From Billgrantia azerbaijanica (GTDB lineage: Bacteria > Pseudomonadota > Gammaproteobacteria > Pseudomonadales > Halomonadaceae), in assembly GCA_004551485.1 (NCBI GenBank), contig SBLD01000006.1, forward strand, positions 187,901 to 251,900: 64,000 nt of DNA, given 5' to 3'. Shown in pieces: positions 9,634-18,537 of this stretch. The first letter of the stretch is position 1. Every line of letters begins with the position of its first letter. Made by a program: the position numbers and the translations under genes. The notes under the pieces are model-generated. The model searched no databases. It was not told the DNA's origin and saw only the letters and a program-made list of their open reading frames with translations.

Positions 9634-11400
9634 ATGGGCGAACGGGAGTACGATGCCAGCTACCAGGCCCCGCCGGCCGAAGTCGGCGAGATGGAACTCG
9701 TCCATCCCCGAACATTCATCGGCAAGTACATCTGGAGCCAGGACGCCAAGGTCATCGCTGTCCAGTACATGTTGACCGCCACGGCCATCGGCCTGGTGGC
9801 GCTGGTGCTGTCGTTGGTGATGCGCCTGCAGCTCGGCTTTCCCAACACCTTCTCGCTGATCGACCCGGCCGAGTACCTGCAGTCGGTGAGCATGCACGGC
9901 ATGATCATGGTGGTCTACCTGCTGACCGCCTTCTTCCTGGGGGGCTTTGGCAACTACCTGATACCGTTGATGTGCGGGGCGCGGGACATGGTGTTTCCCT
10001 ATCTCAACATGCTGAGCTACTGGTTCTACCTGGCGTCGGTGCTGATCCTGGCGGCGGGCTTCTTCGTTCCCGGTGGCGCCAGTGGGGCGGGGTGGACGCT
10101 CTACCCGCCGCAGGCGATCAGCGAGGGTACGCCGGGCGTCGATGGGGGCATCATCACCATGCTGGTGTCGCTGATTGTGTTCATCGCCGGCTTCACCATG
10201 GGGGGGCTCAACTACGTGGCTACGGTGCTGCAGGCGCGCACGCGGGGCATGACGCTGATGCGTCTGCCGCTCACCGTGTGGGGGATCTTCATGGCCACGG
10301 TATTGGCGCTGCTGGCCTTTCCGGCGCTGTTCGTGGCCTGTTTGATGCTGCTGTTCGACCGCTTGCTGGGCACCAGTTTCTTCCTCCCGGAGATGCTGGG
10401 CATGACCCAGGAGATGGCCCGTGAGGGCGGCAGCCCGATTCTCTTCCAGCACCTCTTCTGGTTCTTCGGCCACCCGGAGGTCTACATCGTGGCGCTGCCG
10501 GCCTTCGGCATCGTTTCCGACCTCATCGCCACCCACGCGCGCAAGAACATCTTCGGCTACCGCATGATGGTGTGGGCGCTGATCATGATCGGCGTGCTGA
10601 GTTTCGTGGTATGGGCTCATCACATGTTCGTCAGCGGCATGAACCCCTATTTCGGCTTCCTGTTCGCCACCACCACGCTGATCATCGCGGTCCCCACCGC
10701 CATCAAGGTCTATAATTGGGTGCTGACCCTGTGGCGTGGCAACATCCACTTCACGCTGCCCATGCTGTTCGCCATCGGCTTTCTGTTCACCTTCCTCAAC
10801 GGTGGGCTCAGCGGGCTCTTCCTGGGCAATGTCACGGTGGACGTGCCGCTGTCGGATACCTATTTCGTGGTCGGCCACTTTCACATGGTCATGGCCGTGG
10901 CACCGATCCTGGTGGTCTTCGGGGCGATCTACCACTGGTATCCCAAGATCACCGGGCGCATGCTCGACGAAACCCTGGGCAAGATCCATTTCTGGGTCAC
11001 CTTCCTGGGCACCTACCTCATCTACTATCCGATGCACTTCATCGGCCTCGAGGGGGTGCCGCGGCGCTATTACGCCTACGGTGAGACGACCTTCATCTCC
11101 GAGTCGGTGCAGACGCTCAATGCGGTCATCACCGTGGCCGCTCTGGTGGTGGCCGCGGCCCAGTTGCTGTTCCTGTTCAACCTGGTGTGGAGTTACTACC
11201 GAGGGCGCGAGGCGGGCCCCAACCCTTGGCACGCCACCACCCTGGAGTGGCAGACGGCGGATACCCCACCGCCGCATGGCAACTTCGGCAAGGAGCTGCC
11301 GGTGGTGTACCGCTGGCCTTACGATTACAGCGTGCCCGGGGTGAAGCAGGACTTCATTCCGCAGAACGTACCGCCCCAGGCGGTGGAGCGTGAACCATGA
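9634..11400 (+). CDS. coxA: Cytochrome c oxidase subunit I (haem-copper oxidase)
   Basis: Catalytic subunit holding low-spin haem, the haem/CuB oxygen-reduction site and the proton channels. 588 residues with about twelve membrane helices. Visible ligands and signatures are MHGMIM (low-spin haem His), GHPEVYI (CuB His and Tyr, plus the Glu that marks A1-type enzymes), WAHHMF (two CuB His) and GHFHMVM (the haem His pair). GARDMVFPYLN carries the D-channel entrance Asp. The presence of HPEVY and the D-channel residue makes an A1-type oxygen reductase likely. The stop overlaps the ATG of the next gene (ATGA). Confidence 0.97.
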   Translation: MGEREYDASYQAPPAEVGEMELVHPRTFIGKYIWSQDAKVIAVQYMLTATAIGLVALVLSLVMRLQLGFPNTFSLIDPAEYLQSVSMHGMIMVVYLLTAFFLGGFGNYLIPLMCGARDMVFPYLNMLSYWFYLASVLILAAGFFVPGGASGAGWTLYPPQAISEGTPGVDGGIITMLVSLIVFIAGFTMGGLNYVATVLQARTRGMTLMRLPLTVWGIFMATVLALLAFPALFVACLMLLFDRLLGTSFFLPEMLGMTQEMAREGGSPILFQHLFWFFGHPEVYIVALPAFGIVSDLIATHARKNIFGYRMMVWALIMIGVLSFVVWAHHMFVSGMNPYFGFLFATTTLIIAVPTAIKVYNWVLTLWRGNIHFTLPMLFAIGFLFTFLNGGLSGLFLGNVTVDVPLSDTYFVVGHFHMVMAVAPILVVFGAIYHWYPKITGRMLDETLGKIHFWVTFLGTYLIYYPMHFIGLEGVPRRYYAYGETTFISESVQTLNAVITVAALVVAAAQLLFLFNLVWSYYRGREAGPNPWHATTLEWQTADTPPPHGNFGKELPVVYRWPYDYSVPGVKQDFIPQNVPPQAVEREP

Positions 11401-12092
11401 CGCTGGCGCTGGCCTTCCTGGCGCTGTTGATGGGGGGCGTTGGCCTGTGGCTGTTGCGCCAGTCGTTGTTCGTCCAGCCGTGGGTGGCAGAGTCGGGAGG
11501 GCGGCCGCCACCGTATCCCGTGCCGCGCCGTTTCACGGCGCCACGCGTGGGACTGGTGGCGTTCATGGCGGTGGTCACCTCGCTGTTCGCCTTGACGATC
11601 AGTGCCTACCTGATGCGCATGGCCGAGGCGCCGCAGTGGGAGCTGTTGCCGCAGCCCAGCCTGTTGTGGGGCAATACCGGCATCCTGCTGGTCGGCAGCC
11701 TGGCACTGCAGTACGCCTGGGAGGGTGCGCGCAGCACACGCCGTGCGAGACTACAGGGCGGGCTGGCCGTGGGCTCGCTGTGCAGCCTGGCGTTCCTGGT
11801 TGGCCAGTACCTGGTGTGGCGGGAACTCGTCGCCTTGGGCTACTACCTCGACACCCATCCCGCCAGCGCCTTCTTCGTGATCATGAGCGGGCTGCATGCC
11901 GTGCACCTGATCGGCGGCCTGGGGGCAGTGGCACTCTGCCTGTGGCGACTGGCCCATGGAACTTCGCTGGCACACCTGGCCGAGGGGGTCGGCCTGTGTA
12001 CCCTGTACTGGCACTTCCTGTACGTGGTGTGGCTGGTGTTGTTCGGCGTGTTGTTCGTCGGGGCCGGGCCGCTCTACGCACTGTGTCGTTAA
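11397..12092 (+). CDS. Cytochrome c oxidase subunit III-like protein (first of two)
   Basis: 231 residues with about seven hydrophobic segments. The C-terminal half, SGLHAVHLIGGLGAVAL to LYWHFLYVVWLVLFGVLF, has the conserved HxxH-like and YWHF...VW pattern of the COX3 family. The N-terminal half is more divergent than in the next gene. It overlaps coxA by four bases and is followed after 14 nt by a second COX3-family gene. It probably packs on subunit I and supports proton uptake, but whether both subunit III proteins sit in the same complex cannot be judged from sequence. Confidence 0.85.
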   Translation: MTLALAFLALLMGGVGLWLLRQSLFVQPWVAESGGRPPPYPVPRRFTAPRVGLVAFMAVVTSLFALTISAYLMRMAEAPQWELLPQPSLLWGNTGILLVGSLALQYAWEGARSTRRARLQGGLAVGSLCSLAFLVGQYLVWRELVALGYYLDTHPASAFFVIMSGLHAVHLIGGLGAVALCLWRLAHGTSLAHLAEGVGLCTLYWHFLYVVWLVLFGVLFVGAGPLYALCR

Positions 12093-12106
12093 GGGAGGTG
12101 TCGCCC

Positions 12107-12859
12107 ATGAATCGCCAACCCATGAACCGCTTGGCAACTGACGGGGCCATGACTCGAGATACCCCGAGAGGCCCTTCCCGGGAGGAGGGCCTCCCCGGGC
12201 TGGTCGCGGACTGGGGCTCGGACCAGCGTGTCTTCAAGCAGGTGCCGTGGGGAAAGGCCATGATGTGGCTCTTTCTCCTCAGCGACATCTTCATCTTCGC
12301 CTGTCTCCTGGTCAGCTATATGACGGTGCGCATCACGTCCACCGATCCCTGGCCGGATACCAGTGAGGTGTTCGCCCTGGAGATGGGGGGACAGCACGTG
12401 CCACTGCTGCTGATCGCCATCATGACCTTCGTGCTGATCAGCAGCAGCGGGACCATGGCATTGGCCGTGAAGTATGGCTACGAGCGTAATCGCTGGGCCA
12501 CGGCGTTGCTGCTCATCCTGACGGCGCTGCTCGGTGCGACCTTCGTCGGCATGCAGGCTTTCGAGTGGACCAAGCTGATCCAGGAGGGGGCCAGGCCCTG
12601 GGGCAATCCCTGGGGGGCGGCGCAGTTCGGGGCGTCCTTCTTCCTGATCACCGGCTTCCACGGTACCCACGTCTCCTTTGGCGTGCTTTTCCTGCTCATC
12701 ATGACGGTGAAGGTGGCGCGAGGCTCGCTGGACAAGCAGCGTCCCGGCTTCCTGACGGGGCGCAAGGGGCGCTACGAGATGGTCGAGACGCTGGGCCTCT
12801 ACTGGCACTTCGTCGATCTGGTGTGGGTCTTCATCTTCGCGTTCTTCTATCTCTGGTAG
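12107..12859 (+). CDS. coxC: Cytochrome c oxidase subunit III (second of two)
   Basis: 250 residues, COX3 family. SDIFIFACLLVSYM and the C-terminal ETLGLYWHFVDLVWVFIFAF are standard subunit III sequences, and FHGTHVSFGVLF holds the conserved helix V/VI motif. About six or seven membrane helices follow a hydrophilic N-terminus. Start at the ATG at 12107 behind GGGAGGTG; a second ATG lies five codons on. It is closer to typical bacterial subunit III than the preceding gene, which makes it the better candidate for the core subunit. Confidence 0.92.
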   Translation: MNRQPMNRLATDGAMTRDTPRGPSREEGLPGLVADWGSDQRVFKQVPWGKAMMWLFLLSDIFIFACLLVSYMTVRITSTDPWPDTSEVFALEMGGQHVPLLLIAIMTFVLISSSGTMALAVKYGYERNRWATALLLILTALLGATFVGMQAFEWTKLIQEGARPWGNPWGAAQFGASFFLITGFHGTHVSFGVLFLLIMTVKVARGSLDKQRPGFLTGRKGRYEMVETLGLYWHFVDLVWVFIFAFFYLW

Positions 12860-12904
12860 GTGCGCGGGATTCAGAATGGCCCTGCAGGGCGTCGGGAGGG
12901 TGAC

Positions 12905-13237
12905 ATGGCACATCAAGACACGGCACACCCGGAGGGGCAGCGGCACCCCATCGGCATCTATCTATGGGTGTGGTTTCTGCTGTTCGTGCTCAGCGTGTTC
13001 TCCTACCTCGTGGACTACCTCGGCTTCGAGGGGTATCTGAAGTGGACGTTGATCACCCTGTTCATGCTGCTCAAGGCGGGGCTGATCATTGCCGTCTTCA
13101 TGCACATGGTCTGGGAGCGGCTGGCGATCATCTGCGTGGTGCTGGTGCCGCCGGGGGTGCTGGTGTTCCTGATGCTGCTGATGGCCATCGAGGGGCACTA
13201 CGTGCTGCTGACCCGGCTGCAGCACTTCATCTCGTAG
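12905..13237 (+). CDS. Cytochrome c oxidase subunit IV (CyoD/COX4-prokaryotic type)
   Basis: 110 residues with three membrane helices (about 18-36, 45-66 and 78-100) and the family pattern LKWTLITLFMLLKAGLI...MHMVWER. It probably assists assembly or stability of the oxidase. The ATG at 12905 follows GGGAGGGTGAC. It is the last gene of the operon, with a stem-loop just after the stop. Assembly factors that often accompany these operons, such as a CtaG/Cox11 copper chaperone or haem O/A synthases, are not in this cluster. Confidence 0.85.
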   Translation: MAHQDTAHPEGQRHPIGIYLWVWFLLFVLSVFSYLVDYLGFEGYLKWTLITLFMLLKAGLIIAVFMHMVWERLAIICVVLVPPGVLVFLMLLMAIEGHYVLLTRLQHFIS

Positions 13238-13252
13238 CGGGTACGCCAGCGA

Positions 13253-13278
13253 CCGCACCGGGGCATGCCCTGGTGCGG
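13253..13278. terminator. Bidirectional stem-loop after the cox operon
   Basis: CCGCACCGGGG and CCCTGGTGCGG pair over 11 bp (one G-U) around a CATG loop. It lies between the convergent cox operon and the lipoprotein gene. No U-run follows, so it could be a weak or Rho-assisted terminator. Confidence 0.5.
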
Positions 13279-13284
13279 CCTGCG

Positions 13285-13482
13285 TCACGACTCGGGGATC
13301 TCGCCTGGGACCCGGTACTCGACCGGATCGGGCTGGCGATCCTCCTCGTGGCGTTTGGACTCCTCCAGGGCCGGCACGCCCCAGACCGTTTCGCGACGGC
13401 CGTCGTCCCAGGTGTAGGTGGTGCAGCCGGCCAGCAGGACGAGCAACAGGCCGGTGGTGGCGGAGCGCAGCGGTCGGTTCAT
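13285..13482 (-). CDS. Small predicted lipoprotein
   Basis: 65 residues. The N-terminus MNRPLRSATTGLLLVLLAGC is a signal peptide ending in the lipobox LLAGC, so Cys20 would be lipidated and the mature protein anchored in a membrane. The 45-residue remainder is polar and acidic (TWDDGRRETVWG, then SKRHEEDRQPDPVEY) with no known fold. The ATG at 13482 has AAGGA 7 nt upstream, which is better than the upstream in-frame starts. It converges with the cox operon; no functional link is evident. Confidence 0.75.
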   Translation of the reverse strand: MNRPLRSATTGLLLVLLAGCTTYTWDDGRRETVWGVPALEESKRHEEDRQPDPVEYRVPGEIPES

Positions 13483-13677
13483 GAAGCATCCTTTCCTCGG
13501 GGTGGACCGCCAGCGTGGCGGTGGCATTTCCCCCATCATCGCGCGGCCGGGTGGCTGCGAACAAGCCGCCTCCGATCCCGACAGGCCGAGCCGGGTCATC
13601 AGGAGCAGCTGCCATCGCTGAATGCGGAGGTGGTCAGCGGCAAAACGCCGCTGGGGAGGGGGAGTGGCCTGGTCGAT

Positions 13678-14784
13678 TCAGCTTCCCTCCAGGTTTCGCT
13701 CGAGGATGGCGAAGCGCCCCGGCTCGAGGGCATCGGCCACGGCGGTGATGCGCAGGATGTGGCCGAGGCCCGGGTGAGCCGGCCTGGCGATCAGCCGGCC
13801 CGCCTCGAGAAGCTCGCGGTGGATGCGCTCGGCCCGTTCGGCATCGGCGAGGCGCAGGGCGATGAAGTTGGTGGCGCTGGGCAGCACCTCGGCGCCGAGG
13901 GCGCGGAAGTGACCGGCCAGGCGTTCGCGCCGTGCCTTTACCGCGCGCACGTGCTCGCGCACCTCGTCGTTGTGGTCGAGCACCGTCTCGGCGGCGGCCA
14001 GGGTGAGCGTGGAGACGGCGTAGTGGATGCGTACCTTCATCATCATCGCCAGGGTGTCGGGCTCGGCCAGTGCGTAGCCGATGCGCAGGCCGGCCATGCC
14101 GTGGGCCTTGGAGAACGTGCGCAGACGGATCACGCCGGGGATCACCTCGCGCCCGAAGGGACCGTCGGCGTCGTCGCGGAAGTCGTGATAGGCCTCGTCG
14201 AGCAACAGCCAGCAGTCGTCGGGGAGGTCCCGGCGCAGCCGGCGGATGGCCTCGTCGCCGTGCAGGTGGCCGCTGGGGTTGTCGGGGTTGGCCAGGTAGA
14301 CGAGCCGCGCCCGGTGCTCGTGGGTGGTCTCGAGCAGGGCTTCGAGGTCGGGCGCGAGCAGCCCCGGGCGCTCGGCGTAGGGCAACTCGTGCAGGCGGCA
14401 GCCCTGGCCCTGGGCGAAATAGCCGAAGGTGGGGTAGGTGCCGGCGGCGCTCACCACGCTGCAGTCGGGCGTGCAGGTGGCGCGCAGCGCCAGCGCGATC
14501 AGGCTGTCGGCGCCGGCATCCACCAGCGTGGCCTCCAGCGGGAAGCCGTGCAGCTCGCTGAGGCGTTGCCGCACGCCGAGGGCTTCAGCGTCGCCGTAGC
14601 AGTAGGCGTGTGCGACCATGGCGTCGCCGAAGCGCTCGCGCAGGGCGCGATGGGGCATGTCCAGGCCCTCGTTGGAGCCCAGGCGGTGAGGAATCTCGCG
14701 GCCGATACGGCGCTCCAGCACCTTGATGCCGGGAAAGGGGTTGCTGGGGCCCTGGCCGGTCAGGTGGTCGGGGAAGCGGGGCAT
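13678..14784 (-). CDS. PLP-dependent aminotransferase, histidinol-phosphate aminotransferase-like
   Basis: 368 residues, fold type I aminotransferase of the HisC group. YGDAEALGVRQRLSE (substrate/PLP region), NPDNPSGH, LLLDEAYHDF (Asp and Tyr contacting PLP) and TFSKAHGMAGLRIGYA, which contains the Schiff-base lysine, are all present. A dedicated HisC would normally sit with other his genes, which are absent here. It may therefore act on another amino acid or an aromatic or phosphonate-type substrate. It is transcribed alone. Confidence 0.85.
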   Translation of the reverse strand: MPRFPDHLTGQGPSNPFPGIKVLERRIGREIPHRLGSNEGLDMPHRALRERFGDAMVAHAYCYGDAEALGVRQRLSELHGFPLEATLVDAGADSLIALALRATCTPDCSVVSAAGTYPTFGYFAQGQGCRLHELPYAERPGLLAPDLEALLETTHEHRARLVYLANPDNPSGHLHGDEAIRRLRRDLPDDCWLLLDEAYHDFRDDADGPFGREVIPGVIRLRTFSKAHGMAGLRIGYALAEPDTLAMMMKVRIHYAVSTLTLAAAETVLDHNDEVREHVRAVKARRERLAGHFRALGAEVLPSATNFIALRLADAERAERIHRELLEAGRLIARPAHPGLGHILRITAVADALEPGRFAILERNLEGS

Positions 14785-14978
14785 GGGAATCTCCCGGTGG
14801 CGTCACGTAGCGTCATGCTGACCCGGAACGTCTCGTGAAGCAAAGGTGTTCAGGTCTCGAGCTGACAGGTTGGCCAGCCCCTGTCCGGGGCACCCGGCGA
14901 GCAACCGGAAGCATGACGACGGCGGTGAACGCGTCCCCCCTTTGCGTGTCATAGGGCATGCATTGCAGGGAGCCCGAC

Positions 14979-15440
14979 ATGCTCGACAGGATCCAGCATT
15001 TCTTCCAGCAGGCCCTGGCCGACCCCGGCACCGGCGACACCTCCGCTCCGACGCTCGAGCTCGCCACCGCGGCGCTGCTCTTCGAGGTGGCCCGGGCCGA
15101 CTATCACCTCGACGAGCGCGAGTTGTCGCTGCTGCGCGATCAGCTCGGGCGACACTTTGCCCTCGCCCCGGACGCCCTCGACGAACTCATGCGCCTGGCG
15201 CGGGAGGAGGCCGAACAGGCCGTCGACCACTACCAGTTCGTCAGCCTCATCAAGCAGCACTACGGCTACCCCGAGCGCTGCGGGCTGGTGCGTATGATGT
15301 GGACGCTGGCCCTGGCCGATGGCGAGTCCCATCACCTCGAGGAGCACCGCATCCGCCGCTTGGCCGAGCTCCTGCACGTCGGTCACTCCGACTTCATTCG
15401 TGCCAAGCTCCAGGCGCAGGCGGTGGCCGGCGAGCGCTGA
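14979..15440 (+). CDS. TerB-like protein (tellurite resistance TerB superfamily)
   Basis: 153 residues, all-helical by sequence, with two repeats of the acidic TerB pattern: ADYHLDERELSLL near residue 40 and ADGESHHLEEHRIRRLAELL near 115. Such pairs of acidic loops bind metal ions in the superfamily. This short stand-alone version (COG4103-like) is widespread in proteobacteria and has no established role; there are no other ter genes nearby. The start is at 14979, where AGGGAG precedes the ATG by 6 nt, rather than seven codons earlier. Confidence 0.75.
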   Translation: MLDRIQHFFQQALADPGTGDTSAPTLELATAALLFEVARADYHLDERELSLLRDQLGRHFALAPDALDELMRLAREEAEQAVDHYQFVSLIKQHYGYPERCGLVRMMWTLALADGESHHLEEHRIRRLAELLHVGHSDFIRAKLQAQAVAGER

Positions 15441-15540
15441 GGCCGGACCGGCGCGCGGCCGCGCAGGCTGCTAGAATGGCCGTTCGGCTCCGGCAGACGC
15501 GTGCTGCCGGGGCGTCTGTCTGGCTATCTGGAGGAGAGGC

Positions 15541-16785
15541 ATGTCTCGCGAAACCATCGTTCTGGGGGCCGGCATGGTCGGCGTGTCCATTGCCTGGCAC
15601 CTGGCCCGCCGTGGCCGCTCTGTGCTGCTGATGGACCGCCAGCCGCCGGGGCGTGAGACCTCTTTCGGCAACGGTGGCCTGATCCAGCGCGAGGCCGTGC
15701 GTCCCTACCCCTTCCCGCGCGAGTTGGGCAAGCTGCTGGCCGTGCTGCCCAACCGGCGGGCGGACATCCGCTACAGCGTGCGCGGCATGTTCGAATCGGC
15801 GGGGCCGCTGTTCAGCTACTGGCGTTACTCGGCACCACAAGCGCATGCGCGCATCATCCCCGAGTACGCTTCGCTGATCGCCCTGTCGACCCAGGAGCAC
15901 GCACCCATGATCGCGGCGGCCGGGGCCGGCGAGCTGGTGAAGAAGCAGGGCTGGCTGGAGGTGTATCGCACCCGTGCCGGTCTGGAGGCGCGCGCCGAAG
16001 AGGCGCGCGATGCCGCCGAACGCTTCGGTGTGACCTACGAGCTGCTGGACGGTGCCGGGCTCCAGCGGCGTGAGCCGCAGCTCAGCGAAGGGCCCGCGGG
16101 GGCAATCCACTGGACCAATGCCTGGGGCTCGGTCGACCCCGGCGGGCTGGTCGCGGCCTATGCCGCCGCCTTCGAGCGCGAGGGCGGGCGCTTTCAGCAG
16201 GCCGAGGTGCGCGGCCTGAGCCGGGGAGGACAGGGCTGGCGGGTGGAGACCGCCGAGGGTGCCCACGAGGTGCAGGACGTGGTGGTGGCGTTCGGTCCCT
16301 GGGCCGGCGACTGGCTCAAGCCGCTGGGCTATCGCCTGCCGACCTTCGTCAAGCGCGGCTATCACATGCACTACGGCGCCCGCGATGGGCGGTGGTTGCA
16401 CCACTGGCTGCTGGATGCCGAAGTGGGCTATATCCTCGCGCCCATGCGGGCGGGCATCCGCCTGACCACCGGCGCCGAGCTGGAACGCCGCGAGGCGCCG
16501 CCGCACCCGGGCCAGCTCGAAGCCGCCGAGGCCGAGGCGCGCCGCCTCTATCCCGGCCTCGGTGAGCGCCGCGACCCCGAGCCCTGGAAGGGCGCGCGCC
16601 CCTGCCTGCCGGACATGAAGCCGGTGATCGGGCCGGCGCCCCGTCACCCCGGGCTGTGGTTCGCCTTCGGCCACGGCCACCAGGGTTTCACCCTGGGCCC
16701 GGTGACCGGTCGCGTGCTGACGGAGATGATGGAAGGGGAGACGCCGGCGGTGGATATGACGCCCTTCCGCGCCGATCGCTTCTAG
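15541..16785 (+). CDS. FAD-dependent D-amino-acid dehydrogenase-like oxidoreductase
   Basis: 414 residues, DAO/DadA superfamily. The N-terminal dinucleotide-binding motif is VLGAGMVGVSIAWHLARRG followed by the acidic end of strand 2 (LLMDRQ). TSFGNGGLIQ is typical of DadA-like dehydrogenases. The C-terminal MKPVIGPAPRHPGLWFAFGH and HQGFTLGPVTGR close the FAD site. It probably oxidises D-amino acids or a related secondary amine, with electrons passing to the respiratory chain. No alanine racemase or transporter is adjacent, so the substrate is open. GGAGAGGC precedes the ATG. The stop codon lies at the edge of an inverted repeat. Confidence 0.88.
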   Translation: MSRETIVLGAGMVGVSIAWHLARRGRSVLLMDRQPPGRETSFGNGGLIQREAVRPYPFPRELGKLLAVLPNRRADIRYSVRGMFESAGPLFSYWRYSAPQAHARIIPEYASLIALSTQEHAPMIAAAGAGELVKKQGWLEVYRTRAGLEARAEEARDAAERFGVTYELLDGAGLQRREPQLSEGPAGAIHWTNAWGSVDPGGLVAAYAAAFEREGGRFQQAEVRGLSRGGQGWRVETAEGAHEVQDVVVAFGPWAGDWLKPLGYRLPTFVKRGYHMHYGARDGRWLHHWLLDAEVGYILAPMRAGIRLTTGAELERREAPPHPGQLEAAEAEARRLYPGLGERRDPEPWKGARPCLPDMKPVIGPAPRHPGLWFAFGHGHQGFTLGPVTGRVLTEMMEGETPAVDMTPFRADRF

Positions 16786-16838
16786 GAGTCTGTCGGACGT
16801 AACGCTGATCTGCTATCGGTCAAGATCGACAGACTCCT
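16784..16838. repeat. 12-bp perfect inverted repeat between convergent genes
   Basis: AGGAGTCTGTCG (16784-16795) and CGACAGACTCCT (16827-16838) are perfect inverted arms 31 nt apart. The left arm begins inside the stop codon of the preceding gene. It may be a bidirectional terminator, but no U-run follows. Terminal repeats of this look also suggest a tiny non-autonomous mobile element. No second copy was noticed in the window. Confidence 0.55.
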
Positions 16839-16843
16839 GGCCC

Positions 16844-17254
16844 TCAGCGCCGCCGGCACTGGTGGATGATGAACTTGACCACCAGGGTCATCACGTAGAC
16901 CACCCAGCCGGCGGTGGCCAGGACGTTGAACAGCAGCATCTTCTGCTGGCCGCTCAGCGGGGCGATCAGCACCTCCAGTATCACGCCGAGCAGCAGCGCC
17001 AGCAGCATGGGCAGCGCCAGGATGTGCATCCACATCTCGGTGCGCCGCTTGCGCACGTGGTAGCGGCTGAGGTGGACGCGAATGGGGCGGTGGGCGAAGC
17101 TCAGCAGGAGCATGGTGCCGAGCAGAAACAGGGCGGCGAGCACGGGCTCCAGGCTGTCCATGCGGGCCGAGATGCTGACCGACCAGAACACCAGGATCCA
17201 CATCAGGCCGGCCAGGATGGCAACGATATCGGCGTAGTGGCGAACTCGGGGCAT
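16844..17254 (-). CDS. Small four-helix membrane protein, function unknown
   Basis: 136 residues with four hydrophobic segments: about 8-28 ([20 protein letters not shown]), 35-52, 77-96 ([20 protein letters not shown]) and 105-128. A basic loop ([19 protein letters not shown]) separates helices 2 and 3. I do not recognise the family. The start is at the ATG at 17254; the open frame upstream has no supporting features. It is divergent from pyrC and convergent with the DadA-like gene. Confidence 0.65.
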   Translation of the reverse strand: MPRVRHYADIVAILAGLMWILVFWSVSISARMDSLEPVLAALFLLGTMLLLSFAHRPIRVHLSRYHVRKRRTEMWMHILALPMLLALLLGVILEVLIAPLSGQQKMLLFNVLATAGWVVYVMTLVVKFIIHQCRRR

Positions 17255-17426
17255 GGCGGTGTCTCTGCGGTTGGCAAACGGCGTCGATGATACGGCAATT
17301 CGTCGGGCGTTGCCGCCGTCGCGGCCGGTGATGCCGCCCCGCCGGCGGTGCCTTGCGGTATACTCGGTCCACTTGGCGCCGACCGGCCAATCCATGTCCC
17401 ATCCAGGAACGACCACAGGAACGACC

Positions 17427-18464
17427 GTGAACGCTATCACCCTGACGCGACCCGACGACTGGCACCTGCACCTGCGCGACGGCGAGGCACTCCAGGCCGT
17501 GGTGCCCGCCAGTGCCCGCCAGATGGGGCGGGCGATCATCATGCCCAATCTCAGGCCGCCCGTCACCACCACGGCGCAGGCGCTGGCCTATCGGGAGCGC
17601 ATCCTGGCCGCCCGTCCCGCGGGAAGCGCCTTCGAGCCGCTGATGACGCTCTATCTCACCGACAACACGCCGGCCGAAGAGATCGAGCGGGCCCAGGCCA
17701 GCGGCCAGGTCCACGCCGTGAAGCTCTATCCGGCGGGGGCGACCACCAACTCCGACTCCGGGGTCACCGACCTGGCGCACTGCGACGGAGCCATCGGCGC
17801 CATGGCGCGACTTGGCATGCCGCTGCTGGTGCACGGCGAGGTGACCGATGCCGAGATCGACATCTTCGACCGCGAGGCGGCCTTCATCGAGCGGGTGATG
17901 AAGCCGCTGCTCGAGCGCCATCCCGACCTCAAGGTGGTGTTCGAGCACATCACCACCGCCGATGCCGCGGCGTTCGTGAGCGCAGCCCCGGCCAACGTGG
18001 CCGCGACCATCACCGCCCACCACCTGCTGTTCAACCGCAACGACATGCTGGTGGGCGGCATCCGGCCACACTACTACTGCCTGCCGATCCTCAAGCGCGA
18101 GCGCCATCGCGAGGCGCTGTTGGCCGTCGCGACCTCGGGCAGCGCCAAGTTCTTCCTCGGCACCGACAGCGCTCCCCACGCCCAGGGCGACAAGGAGTCG
18201 GCCTGCGGTTGTGCCGGGGCCTACACGGCGCCGGCGGCGCTCGAGCTCTACGCCACGGCCTTCGAGCAGGCCGGCGCCCTGGAGCGGCTGGAAGGCTTTG
18301 CCAGCCACTTCGGTCCGGACTTCTACGGCTTGCCGCGCAACCGCGACAGGGTCACCCTGGTGCGCGAGCCGTGGGAGTTGCCGGCCTCGCTGCCCTATGC
18401 GGCGGGCCAGCGCATCGTGCCGCTGATGGCGGGAGAGCAGCTGACCTGGCGCCTGCGTGACTGA
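17427..18464 (+). CDS. pyrC: Dihydroorotase (PyrC type)
   Basis: Third step of pyrimidine synthesis: reversibly cyclises N-carbamoyl-L-aspartate to L-dihydroorotate. 345 residues, in line with E. coli PyrC. It has [12 protein letters not shown] (zinc-binding HxH), [13 protein letters not shown] with the lysine expected to be carboxylated, and GTDSAPH (catalytic/zinc Asp). The GTG at 17427 has AGGA 7 nt upstream and starts the protein just before the conserved [12 protein letters not shown]. An ATG 11 codons earlier is possible but has no good ribosome-binding site. A strong hairpin follows the stop. Confidence 0.95.
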   Translation: MNAITLTRPDDWHLHLRDGEALQAVVPASARQMGRAIIMPNLRPPVTTTAQALAYRERILAARPAGSAFEPLMTLYLTDNTPAEEIERAQASGQVHAVKLYPAGATTNSDSGVTDLAHCDGAIGAMARLGMPLLVHGEVTDAEIDIFDREAAFIERVMKPLLERHPDLKVVFEHITTADAAAFVSAAPANVAATITAHHLLFNRNDMLVGGIRPHYYCLPILKRERHREALLAVATSGSAKFFLGTDSAPHAQGDKESACGCAGAYTAPAALELYATAFEQAGALERLEGFASHFGPDFYGLPRNRDRVTLVREPWELPASLPYAAGQRIVPLMAGEQLTWRLRD

Positions 18465-18489
18465 GGCCGCCGGCTGCTGCCGATGATGC

Positions 18490-18517
18490 AAACGGCCGCC
18501 TCTCGGGGCGGCCGTTT
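18490..18517. terminator. Bidirectional intrinsic terminator between pyrC and mtnN
   Basis: AAACGGCCGCC (18490-18500) and GGCGGCCGTTT (18507-18517) are perfect 11-bp arms with a 6-nt loop. A and T ends give a short U-run in each direction. It suits both pyrC on plus and mtnN on minus. Confidence 0.85.
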
Positions 18518-18537
18518 GGCGCCTGGCGGACGCTCGT

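Noticed and set aside
8491-11511. Very long minus-strand open frame (about 1000 codons) opposite coxB and coxA
   Set aside because: The opposite strand encodes unmistakable oxidase subunits; the product is His/Gln/Arg-rich with no domain.
12964-14838. Plus-strand open frame spanning the cox end, the lipoprotein and the aminotransferase
   Set aside because: It crosses several genes and a terminator; the sequence is a composite of shadows.
16784-16838. Insertion sequence
   Set aside because: Only terminal inverted repeats are present; no transposase or internal ORF and no clear target-site duplication.
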